Shown one piece after another: positions 27,346 through 35,486 of a stretch of DNA of 64,000 nucleotides. The stretch's first letter is position 1. Every line of letters starts with the position of its first letter. A program made the translations under genes and the position numbers. The DNA is from Vibrio cortegadensis (GTDB lineage Bacteria; Pseudomonadota; Gammaproteobacteria; Enterobacterales; Vibrionaceae). The notes beneath the pieces are model-generated. The model did not search any database. It was not told the DNA's origin and saw only the letters and a list, made by a program, of their open reading frames with translations. Location of the stretch: NCBI RefSeq assembly GCF_024347395.1, contig NZ_AP025473.1, forward strand, positions 1,116,001-1,180,000. The letters run 5' to 3'.

Positions 27346-28308
27346 TTAGCGCCCTCCTACTAGTTTTTGAAGCTGTGAAATATGATGACCAGACGTGTCT
27401 AATTCGATATAAGGGAGGTTTTTCATCGCCATCAATTTAGCAAGCGATTGTTTTTGGAGTGCCGCTTTTTGAGCAAGGCTCTCGCTCGCAAGGTTGACCT
27501 TAGATTGGCTATCAAGATTGATCTGAAAACGACCATCACCCACCACCCAATTTGCACTCGCAAGGTCTTGAGGCAGTGATTGTTCTAATGGGTCAGTCAC
27601 CATAATGGCTAGGATGTCATTGTGTTGTTGCAGTTGCTTAAGTCGGTCAAGATGTTGCTCTTGGCAATCTCGCCAATCACTAATAAATATGAGAGTCGAC
27701 TGCTTGAGTCTAATTCGCTTTATCAGTTCAATCCACTGACTAAACCCAACTCCCTCGCTGTCACTCACACTCACGTCTAAGCTTTGATTAGCCTTGGTAA
27801 GATGCTTTAACTGAGCCAACAAATCAGATTGAGAACGCTGCGCTTTGGTATGAAAGAGCTTTTGGTGTGAGGCTAAAACGAAGCCGACACGATCACCATC
27901 TTTCAGCACTCGCCATCCACACAATGCTGCGACTTCGGCGGCCACAACGGATTTCATGGTATTTTGAGAAGCAAAGAACATCGAGCTGCGCTGATCGACA
28001 CAGATCATCACATTTCGATCTTTCTCTTCGGTATAGCTGCGAACATGAGGCTTACCCGTTCGCATCGTAACTTTCCAATCGAGATTACGAATATCATCAC
28101 CCAATTGGTAATGACGTAATTCCTCAAAGTTCAAACCACGGCCACGGAACAGAGAATTATGTCGCCCCGAAAGTACACTGCCCGCCTTAAGATGAGGCAA
28201 CAGAGAAAACGACTCAGCTTGAGCCTGTATTCGCACTAACCTTGAGTAATCACAGTATAATCGTGGATCAAGGCCTTGCGGTTTGGGAGCTTGTGTTGGC
28301 TTCGCCAT
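27346..28308 (-). CDS. DUF58 protein of the MoxR/Bat operon
   Basis: The 320-residue cytoplasmic product has the DUF58 core GRHNSLFRGRGLNFEELRHY (about 48-67), YQLGDDIRNLDWKVTMRTGKP and a VWA-like fold with VCVDQRSSM-type strand (MICVDQRSSMFF). Unlike many DUF58 proteins, it lacks N-terminal membrane helices. DUF58 proteins almost always accompany MoxR ATPases. The start lies 12 bases after the moxR stop, and its TAA is directly followed by the next ATG. Confidence 0.88.
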   Translation of the reverse strand: MAKPTQAPKPQGLDPRLYCDYSRLVRIQAQAESFSLLPHLKAGSVLSGRHNSLFRGRGLNFEELRHYQLGDDIRNLDWKVTMRTGKPHVRSYTEEKDRNVMICVDQRSSMFFASQNTMKSVVAAEVAALCGWRVLKDGDRVGFVLASHQKLFHTKAQRSQSDLLAQLKHLTKANQSLDVSVSDSEGVGFSQWIELIKRIRLKQSTLIFISDWRDCQEQHLDRLKQLQQHNDILAIMVTDPLEQSLPQDLASANWVVGDGRFQINLDSQSKVNLASESLAQKAALQKQSLAKLMAMKNLPYIELDTSGHHISQLQKLVGGR

Positions 28309-28320
28309 GACGCCCCCTAG

Positions 28321-29304
28321 TTATCCGATCTCAACATTATCAAGCAGTTCTTCAACCACTCTTTGATGGTCAACACCATCGGCCAATGCGTCATAAGACA
28401 ATGAGAATCGATGACCTAATACGGTGGGTAGCATTGCACGCACATCATCTAACGTGACGTGGTCACGCCCTTGTAGCCAAGCATAAGCGCGAGCACATTT
28501 ATCCAATGAGATTGACGCTCGTGGGCTTGAACCAATCTCAATCCATTTAGACAAGTTTGATTCTGGGTAACGCTCTGGCTTACGAGTCGCCATCACCAAG
28601 GCCACAATGTAGTTTTCGACTAAATCAGAAACCGCAATATCAGGAAGTTGGCGACGAGCTTCAAGTACCAATTCAGGTTCAATATGCTGTGGGGTGACTA
28701 ATTCTGAACTCGTCTCGCTGCCTAGCTCTTCGCTGCGCACCAATCGAATGATGTCACGCTCTGCTTCGTCTTCTGGGTAGTCGACCGTTACTTTCATGAT
28801 GAAACGGTCCATTTGCGCCTCAGGTAGCGGATACGTGCCCTCTTGTTCAACCGGGTTTTGAGTCGCTAACACCATGAACAGGTCTGGAAGGATATGAGTT
28901 TGACCACCTACGGTTATCGTCCCTTCCGCCATCGCTTCAAGTAGAGCCGCTTGCACCTTCGCAGGGGCACGGTTCACTTCATCGGCCAGAACAATGCTAT
29001 TGAAAATAGGACCCGGTTGGAAATGCAGTTGAGGCTTACCATCTAGCTCTTGATACACCTCAGTACCCGTCACATCTGATGGCAATAAGTCAGGCGTGAA
29101 CTGAATTCGCCCAAAGCTTGTGTTCAATAAATTCGCTAGTGACTTGACCGAGCGTGTTTTCGCAGTGCCGGGAAGCCCTTCTAGAAGCACATGGCCATTG
29201 GTCAATAATCCGATTACCAGAGCCCGAACGACGTGACTCTGACCGATAACACTTTTCTCTGTCTGTTCAATCAGTTGGTTTATTGCTTGTTGCGCATGGT
29301 TCAT
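28321..29304 (-). CDS. MoxR family AAA+ ATPase
   Basis: This 327-residue AAA+ protein has Walker A GLPGTAKT (43-50) and Walker B SIVLADEVNRAPAKVQAALLE, with sensor 1 VLATQNPVEQEGTYPLPEAQ and the arginine-rich PEAQMDRFIMKV region. A lid domain follows (SPRASISLDKCARAYAWLQG). MoxR ATPases act as chaperones that assemble or activate metal-containing or secreted enzymes, working with VWA proteins, which are encoded next here. Start at 29304 with AAGGGAAGA upstream. A T-N11-A motif lies 50 bases upstream, so the operon may have its own regulated promoter in addition to reading from the cytochrome gene. Confidence 0.92.
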   Translation of the reverse strand: MNHAQQAINQLIEQTEKSVIGQSHVVRALVIGLLTNGHVLLEGLPGTAKTRSVKSLANLLNTSFGRIQFTPDLLPSDVTGTEVYQELDGKPQLHFQPGPIFNSIVLADEVNRAPAKVQAALLEAMAEGTITVGGQTHILPDLFMVLATQNPVEQEGTYPLPEAQMDRFIMKVTVDYPEDEAERDIIRLVRSEELGSETSSELVTPQHIEPELVLEARRQLPDIAVSDLVENYIVALVMATRKPERYPESNLSKWIEIGSSPRASISLDKCARAYAWLQGRDHVTLDDVRAMLPTVLGHRFSLSYDALADGVDHQRVVEELLDNVEIG

Positions 29305-29351
29305 AGGTCTTCCCTTTATTCAATCTGGCTGCGTACATCCTACCCACAAGC

Positions 29352-29380
29352 CCCATAACTATTGGTTATAAACACCATAG
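29352..29380. promoter_or_regulatory. Shared T-N11-A motif, copy 2
   Basis: ATAAC-TATTG-GTTAT (29355-29369) is a perfect inverted repeat with five-base spacer, 50 bases before the moxR start. Read toward moxR it includes TTTATAACCAATAG, identical to the motif before the SUMF1-like gene and at the same distance from the start codon. Confidence 0.6.
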
Positions 29381-29399
29381 CCACGTCAATGTTGGTGCT

Positions 29400-31733
29400 T
29401 TATTTCAGCATAGCTTTCAATTGGTTAATCGCCTCCGGTGGCGCCACTTTGCTCAATGATGAAACACATTGTTCAAACGCTTTTGCTGCGCCCGGTTTCT
29501 GGTAATTTCGAGCCAAAATCTCACACTGTGCGTACAAGTGTTGTGGATTGCGGCTGAATTGGTAAGCCTTGTGCAACGACTTACTTGCCGCAAGCACATC
29601 TGACTTCTCTAAAGCCAAGCCGTACACATACCAATATTGTGGGTCAGTTTTTGCGGTTTCCGCGGCTTGTTTTAAGTAGTTGGTTGCTTGTTTGTAATCT
29701 TTCACTCGCAGCATGGATAACCCTGCGCTGTATGGCAACACACTCGATTTAGGTTGAGCTTGAATGCCTTGTTTCAGTGTCGCTAATGCTTTTGGTTCAT
29801 CGCCAAGGGCGCGATACAAGTCCGCAAGGTTGGCATAACTGTTCTCGAAATAAGGCTCAATCTCAATAGCGCCTAGATAAAACTCAATCGCTTTGTCGTG
29901 CTGACCTAAATCTCGATAAACGTTACCTAAGTTAGTGCGGCCAAACCCTCTATCGGCATTGAATTGCTGTATCTCAATGTATTCTTCCAATGCAGGCTTG
30001 ATTTGATCTTTCTGCAGAGGGTTCATCTCTCCCCAATAACGCACAAGAGCACCTGCGGTTTCTGAACGAATCGACAATACAGAGTCTTTCAATAATGGCT
30101 CTAGAATCTGCCAACGATCAGTAAACGGAAAACCAGACGAACCTTGCACGACGCCTAACCGAATCATCTCATCGTCATGTTTTACCGCTCTTGCTAGTGA
30201 GATAAGTGTGTTCTTACCCGTGTTGCCACCTAAGCGTTCTAAGCTCGAAGCGCGAATGATATTGCTTAAGCTTGAATCCTGAGCCGAATACGCCAATGCA
30301 TCTTCTGCTCCTCTGTGCCCTATTGAATCCGCATAAAAGGCAACGGCAAAGTGTTGTTGGTTACGATACTTAGAATCTGGGAACCATTCACCTATCTGTT
30401 TATCGGCCCACTGATCAGTTTGGTCTTCATGACAACTAGTACACACATTCGGCGTTTGAATATGCTGGCTGATATCAGGGCGTGGAATATGCCAACTGTG
30501 GTCACGTCTTGGGTCAACTTCCATGTACGTCGTTTCAGGCATATGGCAGGTGGTACATTGTGAAGCCTCGGTATTCGCTTCATGGAATGTGTGCTTTTCA
30601 GGCGTGTATTCAGAAGCAATGTGACATTGGCTACACACAGCTTCTTCGGCAATTTTCAGTTCTGCAGTATGGGGATCGTGACAGTTAGTACAAGTGACGC
30701 CTTTCTCTGCCATCACTGATTGCAAGAAAGATCCGTAAACGTAATCTTCGTCGTAGATCTGGCCATCGTTATGGTAAAGCTCAGGGGTGATCAGACTCAG
30801 GCGGTATTTATCAAAGAATGAACCGTTAACGTGGTCACCCGTTTCATTCAACTGAGTGCGTCGACTGTGGCATTGAGCACAGGTTTGAACTTGATTGGTA
30901 TGGATGATGTCTTTTGGTTGAAGGGTTGAGTTGCCCTCTTGATAGATCCACTCTTTCACCGACTTCGACAAGTCGCGATCGAAACCATAATGCGCTGAGA
31001 CTGGGGCCCCCTTCCCACCATTAGCCCTTGCTGACTGGGCCTGATCAACATGCTCACTCGCAGGGCCATGACACGCTTCGCAACCAACATTAATTTCAGA
31101 CCAAGTAGTATTGTAAGTATTGCTTGCGCTGTCGTAGTTTTTTTCTAGGTTTGTTGAATGGCAGTCGGCACACATGAAGTTCCAGTTTTGACCGCTGTTG
31201 GTCCAGTAGAATTCATCGGTGTTGGTGGTATCAGGATAAAGGTGAAACCAGCGTTGGCCACCTTCGTCTTTAGTTCGAGAATCCCAAGCGAAAGGAATCA
31301 ACTGTACGCGTCCGTCTTCAAACTCAACCATGTACTGCTGTAGAGGTTCAAAGGCAAAGGTATAGCTGATTTTGTAATTTTTAAATTGACCGTCTGGCCC
31401 TTCGATGTTGACCCAAAACTCATCACCCTTGCGAAAAAATCGGTTGGGCTTTTTGTCATGAGTAACGGTTTGGTCGTTGAAATCTCCCAATACCGTTTCA
31501 TCAGTCGCGTGCTTCATCGCCATATCATGATGAGAGCCTTGCCACGCTTCCACTTCTTCGCTGTGACAATCAATACACGCTTCAGATCCGACATATGTCG
31601 CTAGCGAAGCTTGTTCATTGGCATAGCCGTTGAAACTAAGCATCGACAGCATAGGTAAAGACAACATTGCGGATAATACTGCAACTCGCTGGTGTTTCAA
31701 TCCGTTCACTAGTGAGCACAACCATGCAGACAT
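29400..31733 (-). CDS. Octaheme cytochrome c with HEAT/TPR tail
   Basis: The 777-residue product has a long N-terminal signal (hydrophobic 18-36, cleavage near GYANE). Eight CxxCH haem sites follow between residues 53 and about 440: CIDCH, CADCH, CEACH, CAQCH, CTNCH, CSQCH, CTTCH and CTSCH. The rest (about 470-777) is HEAT-like and then TPR repeats (HDKAIEFYLGAIEIEPYFEN, EPKALATLKQGIQAQPKSS). It is periplasmic and should carry electrons. The haem spacing resembles the cytochrome c554/NrfA-like multihaem group, but no catalytic lysine haem (CxxCK) is present. Its tail is paralogous to the protein at 15368-16408. It is upstream of and co-directional with the moxR-bat operon. Confidence 0.9.
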   Translation of the reverse strand: MSAWLCSLVNGLKHQRVAVLSAMLSLPMLSMLSFNGYANEQASLATYVGSEACIDCHSEEVEAWQGSHHDMAMKHATDETVLGDFNDQTVTHDKKPNRFFRKGDEFWVNIEGPDGQFKNYKISYTFAFEPLQQYMVEFEDGRVQLIPFAWDSRTKDEGGQRWFHLYPDTTNTDEFYWTNSGQNWNFMCADCHSTNLEKNYDSASNTYNTTWSEINVGCEACHGPASEHVDQAQSARANGGKGAPVSAHYGFDRDLSKSVKEWIYQEGNSTLQPKDIIHTNQVQTCAQCHSRRTQLNETGDHVNGSFFDKYRLSLITPELYHNDGQIYDEDYVYGSFLQSVMAEKGVTCTNCHDPHTAELKIAEEAVCSQCHIASEYTPEKHTFHEANTEASQCTTCHMPETTYMEVDPRRDHSWHIPRPDISQHIQTPNVCTSCHEDQTDQWADKQIGEWFPDSKYRNQQHFAVAFYADSIGHRGAEDALAYSAQDSSLSNIIRASSLERLGGNTGKNTLISLARAVKHDDEMIRLGVVQGSSGFPFTDRWQILEPLLKDSVLSIRSETAGALVRYWGEMNPLQKDQIKPALEEYIEIQQFNADRGFGRTNLGNVYRDLGQHDKAIEFYLGAIEIEPYFENSYANLADLYRALGDEPKALATLKQGIQAQPKSSVLPYSAGLSMLRVKDYKQATNYLKQAAETAKTDPQYWYVYGLALEKSDVLAASKSLHKAYQFSRNPQHLYAQCEILARNYQKPGAAKAFEQCVSSLSKVAPPEAINQLKAMLK

Positions 31734-31755
31734 AACATTCCTTGTTTTTATACAT

Positions 31756-31772
31756 CCTTATGCTTAATAAGG
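31756..31772. promoter_or_regulatory. Inverted repeat in the cytochrome leader
   Basis: CCTTAT-GCTTA-ATAAGG is a perfect 6-bp inverted repeat with a five-base spacer, 22 bases before the cytochrome ATG. It has the same T-N11-A geometry as the shared cluster motif but different arm sequences, so it may be a weaker or separate site. Confidence 0.35.
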
Positions 31773-31869
31773 TAGACGTAAAAACAATGAAATTACAATT
31801 ATTTAGTGGCAGTTAACTCGATAGTTGTGATTCATATTCACGAGTGGTATTTACTCACCGAAATACGCA

Positions 31870-31898
31870 TAAAAAAAGAGCTCCTAGGAGCTCTTTGT
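31870..31898 (-). terminator. Terminator after the first sulfatase gene
   Basis: AAAGAGCTCC/GGAGCTCTTT is a perfect palindrome followed on the minus strand by a run of T. It lies 43 bases beyond the sulfatase stop. Confidence 0.8.
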
Positions 31899-31940
31899 GT
31901 TTTCAGTTTCATCAAGCTATCAGTTTCAATAAACCAAAGC

Positions 31941-33488
31941 TTACTTGTTATGGTTCTCTTGAAGTTTCTCCATTACCTGATCCAAGCTAAAGCTTGCTGC
32001 TTTTTGGCGTGGTGGATATTCAGCAAATGTTTCTAAGAACTGACCAACATACGCTTGCGCAGGAACGAACATATAAGCATGGTCTAACAACCAGTCATAA
32101 TAGGTATTCGACGTAATATCTGCATTTTCGTATGGGTCCATACGCAGGTTAAACAACTTAGGAAGACGTAACGTCACGAAAGGTTCTGACCAAATCTGCA
32201 TGGTACCCGTTGCACGTTGCTCCATGAACACCGCTTTCCATTGGTTGTAACGAAGCGCTGCTAAATCGCCATCATCGGTAAAGTAGAAGATCTCTGAACG
32301 ACGGCCTTTTTCTTCTTCACCCGTTAGGTAAGGAAGGAAGTTATAACCATCTAAGTGAACCTTAAACGTTTTATCACCCGCAGTATGACCTTTAAGCAGT
32401 TTCTCTTTGATTTGATCATCACCAGCAGCGGCAACGAAGGTTGGCATCCAGTCCATATGGTGCATGATTTCGTTAGATACAGTTCCCGGGGCTATCTTAC
32501 CAGGCCAACGAACCATTGCTGGTACACGGTATGCGCCTTCCCAGTTGGTGTTTTTCTCACCACGGAACGGTGTTGTACCCGCATCGGGCCAAGAGTTCAT
32601 ATGAGGGCCGTTATCCGTTGAGTAGAAAACGATGGTGTTGTCTTTGATACCCAGATCATCCACTTGTTTCAACAATTGGCCAACGTGTCGATCGTGCTCA
32701 ACCATACCATCAGCATAGTTACCCACGCCTGTCACACCTTTACTGTCTGCCTTCACGTGCGTTCTAAAGTGCATACGTGTTGCGTTCCACCAAACAAAAA
32801 ATGGCTTGTCGGCTTTCACCGCACGATCCATGAAATCGAGTGCCGCATCGAGTGTTTCTTCATCAACGGTTTCCATACGCTTACGCGTTAGTGGGCCAGT
32901 ATCTTCAATCTTGCCATCAGCAAATGATTTGATTACACCACGCGGGCCAAATTTCTTACGAAACTCTGGGTCGGTTGGGTAATCTTCATTTTCTGGTTCT
33001 TCCTCAGCATTCAGGTGGTAAAGGTTGCCAAAAAATTCGTCAAACCCGTGCGCTGTTGGAAGGAATTCATCTTTATCGCCAAGGTGGTTTTTACCAAATT
33101 GACCAGTCATATACCCCATTGGTTTAAGCATTTCAGCAATCGTTGCATCTTCTGCTTGAAGACCAATATCTGCCCCCGGTAAGCCAACTTTACTCAAACC
33201 TGTTCTAAGTACACTTTGGCCCGTGATGAACGTAGAGCGGCCTGCGGTACAAGACTGCTCAGCGTAATAATCGGTAAACATCATGCCTTCTTTGGCGATG
33301 CTATCAATATTCGGAGTTTGATACCCCATTAAGCCAAAGGTGTATGCACTGACATTAGATTGACCAATGTCATCCCCCCAAATGACGAGAATATTCGGTT
33401 TTTCTGCTGCGAATGTGGCGGTGGAAGCCGCCATCATCGCAGTACCTAAAATCGCTAATCGGCGTTTGACGCCATATTTCACTGTCAT
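31941..33488 (-). CDS. Periplasmic sulfatase, Cys-type
   Basis: The 515-residue product has a Sec signal (cleaved near residue 27, TFA-AEKP). The sulfatase fold follows: WGDDIGQSN (metal Asp pair, about 38-46), YQTPNIDSIAKEG, and the modification motif CTAGR (Cys80-Arg84), where Cys becomes formylglycine. Later blocks are GKNHLGD, DNTIVFYSTDNGPH (metal site) and GTTPFRGEKNTNWEGAYRVP. Ala at position three of C-x-P/A-x-R is seen in some bacterial sulfatases. The ATG at 33488 has GAGG five bases upstream; an earlier in-frame Met lacks a site. It is divergent from a paralogue of similar length, and the maturase for both is encoded at 16496-17827. The substrate is unknown. Confidence 0.92.
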   Translation of the reverse strand: MTVKYGVKRRLAILGTAMMAASTATFAAEKPNILVIWGDDIGQSNVSAYTFGLMGYQTPNIDSIAKEGMMFTDYYAEQSCTAGRSTFITGQSVLRTGLSKVGLPGADIGLQAEDATIAEMLKPMGYMTGQFGKNHLGDKDEFLPTAHGFDEFFGNLYHLNAEEEPENEDYPTDPEFRKKFGPRGVIKSFADGKIEDTGPLTRKRMETVDEETLDAALDFMDRAVKADKPFFVWWNATRMHFRTHVKADSKGVTGVGNYADGMVEHDRHVGQLLKQVDDLGIKDNTIVFYSTDNGPHMNSWPDAGTTPFRGEKNTNWEGAYRVPAMVRWPGKIAPGTVSNEIMHHMDWMPTFVAAAGDDQIKEKLLKGHTAGDKTFKVHLDGYNFLPYLTGEEEKGRRSEIFYFTDDGDLAALRYNQWKAVFMEQRATGTMQIWSEPFVTLRLPKLFNLRMDPYENADITSNTYYDWLLDHAYMFVPAQAYVGQFLETFAEYPPRQKAASFSLDQVMEKLQENHNK

Positions 33489-33835
33489 AGAAACCTCTTC
33501 GTTAGTTATTTGCATCCTGCACTACAACGTATAGTTCATTTTTTAAACTATCGCGACATTCGCTAACCTATTAATCTTTTTGTCATTTTTATCGTCAACA
33601 AGATGCGGCAGTAGACGATAGAGATTACGTATACAAACATGATTCGGATCACACATAACAGTTAATAGGCACTTCCAAGAAATACATATAACGAAATATA
33701 ATCAACAACTTAACCAACCTCCATAACAATTAGTTATAACCACTATAAAAAGACACAACCGGTTTTTGAGATTAATGTTTGCTCATCGATGTGTTGTTTT
33801 AACACATTAATCTTAAAAGCAAATTGGAGTCCTTT
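33489..33835. promoter_or_regulatory. Divergent sulfatase control region with shared T-N11-A motif, copy 3
   Basis: This 347-base AT-rich region separates the two sulfatase genes and holds no gene. ATAAC-AATTA-GTTAT (33723-33737) is a perfect inverted repeat, 98 bases before the plus-strand sulfatase. With flanks, the minus strand reads TATAGTGGTTATAAC, close to TATGGTGTTTATAAC upstream of moxR. GGAG at 33826-33829 serves the plus-strand start. Confidence 0.6.
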
Positions 33836-35398
33836 ATGGGTACTAAAATTAATAAACTAGCATTAGGAGTTGGCTTATTAGCAGCTTCTTCAGCGGCAAC
33901 AGCAGCAGAAAAGCCAAACATTCTTGCTATCTGGGGTGATGACATTGGTGTATTCAACATCAGTGCATACAACAACGGTATGATGGGTTACGAAACACCT
34001 AACATCGACCGTATTGCTAATGAAGGTGCACTATTTACTGACCACTATGGCCAACAGTCGTGTACAGCTGGTCGTGCTGCATTCCTAACAGGTCAAGAAC
34101 CTTTCCGTACTGGTCTGCTAACGATCGGTATGCCAGGTTCAGACCACGGCATCCCTGACTGGGCTCCAACGATTGCTGACCTTTTAAAAGAACAGGGCTA
34201 CATGACAGCTCAGTTCGGTAAAAACCACATGGGTGACCAAGACAAACACCTTCCAACGAACCACGGTTTTGACCAGTTCTTCGGTAACCTATACCACTTG
34301 AACGCAGAAGAAGAGCCGGAGACTTACTACTACCCTAAAGATCCTGAATTCCATAAGAACTTTGGTCCTCGTGGTGTAATCAAGTCTACTGCTGACGGTA
34401 AGATTGAAGATACAGGACCTATGACGCGTAAGCGTATGGAACATGCGGATGAAGAGTTCCTAGAAGAATCTCTAGCATTCATGGAAAAAGCAGTAAAAGA
34501 GGACAAACCTTTCTTCATCTGGCACAACACTACTCGTATGCACGTGTGGACTCGTTTGCAAGAGAAATACCAAGGCAAATCAGGTATCAGCATCTACGCA
34601 GATGGCATGCTGGAGCACGATGACCAGGTAGGTATCCTTCTAGACAAGCTTGATGAGTTGAAAATCGCAGACAACACAATCGTAATCTACTCTACCGATA
34701 ACGGTGCAGAAACAGTATCTTGGCCTGATGGCGGCGCAACTTACTTCCACGGTGAGAAAGGTACAACTTACGAAGGTGGTATGCGTGTTCCTCAGCTAGT
34801 TCGCTGGCCTGGTACAATTAAACCGGGAACTAAGATCAACGACATTATGGGTCACCAAGACTGGATCCCAACACTACTAGCTGCTGCTGGTGATGATAAC
34901 GTTGTTGAGAAACTGGCTTCAGATAAAGGTGCAACTTACAACGGCAAGAACTGGCGTGTACACTTAGATGGTTACAACTTCCTACCTTATTTCGAAGGTA
35001 AAGAAGAGAAAGGCCCTCGTGATAGCATGCTTTACTTCTCTGCAAACGCTGAGTTAAACGCTGTACGTTGGAATGACTTCAAGATTTCATTCGCTGTAAT
35101 GGAAGGTAACATTGTTGATGCTGTTCGTTTCCAACCGAACTGGCCTCAAGTTGTTCACCTACGTGCTGACCCATTCGAAAAAGCACCTCACGAATCTGGC
35201 ATGTACCTACGTTGGATGGCAGACAACATGTGGCTATTCGTACCAGTAGGCGGCAAAGTACAAGAGTTCATGAACACGCTACCTGACTATCCAATGCAGA
35301 GCAGCCAAGTATTGAACCCTGGTAACTTCAACCAAAACACTTACAATCTTCAAGGCAAGCTTAAGCAACTAGAAGCAGCTGCAGCGCAAGTTAAATAA
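33836..35398 (+). CDS. Periplasmic sulfatase, Cys-type, highly biased codons
   Basis: The 520-residue product has a Sec signal (cleaved near residue 23, ATA-AEKP) and is a clear paralogue of the divergent sulfatase. It has WGDDIGVFN, ETPNIDRIANEG, the modification motif CTAGR (Cys76-Arg80), GKNHMGDQDKHLPTNHGFD, DNTIVIYSTDNGAE and YEGGMRVPQLVRWPG. The ATG at 33836 follows GGAG by six bases; a TTG at 33824 is a worse start. Codon choice is strongly biased (GGT, CGT, AAC, TAC, GAA), much more than in the divergent copy, which suggests strong expression. The two copies differ in several substrate-side segments, so they may act on different sulfate esters. Confidence 0.93.
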   Translation: MGTKINKLALGVGLLAASSAATAAEKPNILAIWGDDIGVFNISAYNNGMMGYETPNIDRIANEGALFTDHYGQQSCTAGRAAFLTGQEPFRTGLLTIGMPGSDHGIPDWAPTIADLLKEQGYMTAQFGKNHMGDQDKHLPTNHGFDQFFGNLYHLNAEEEPETYYYPKDPEFHKNFGPRGVIKSTADGKIEDTGPMTRKRMEHADEEFLEESLAFMEKAVKEDKPFFIWHNTTRMHVWTRLQEKYQGKSGISIYADGMLEHDDQVGILLDKLDELKIADNTIVIYSTDNGAETVSWPDGGATYFHGEKGTTYEGGMRVPQLVRWPGTIKPGTKINDIMGHQDWIPTLLAAAGDDNVVEKLASDKGATYNGKNWRVHLDGYNFLPYFEGKEEKGPRDSMLYFSANAELNAVRWNDFKISFAVMEGNIVDAVRFQPNWPQVVHLRADPFEKAPHESGMYLRWMADNMWLFVPVGGKVQEFMNTLPDYPMQSSQVLNPGNFNQNTYNLQGKLKQLEAAAAQVK

Positions 35399-35438
35399 GC
35401 CTATCTAAACCATAAGCTTGTTCCATTTTAATATTTAT

Positions 35439-35473
35439 GCATTCCCCTACATCTAAAGGTGTGAGGGGAATGT
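35439..35473. terminator. Probable terminator between convergent genes
   Basis: CATTCCCCT-ACA pairs with TGTG-AGGGGAATG. The T-run is poor on both strands, but the position, between convergent sulfatase and MATE genes, supports it. Confidence 0.45.
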
Positions 35474-35486
35474 CATTACGTATTAA

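Noticed and set aside
29365..29392. TTGACG upstream of moxR as a -35 with TATAAC as -10
   Set aside because: The spacing would be about 13 bases, too short for a normal promoter; the inverted repeat explains the sequence better.
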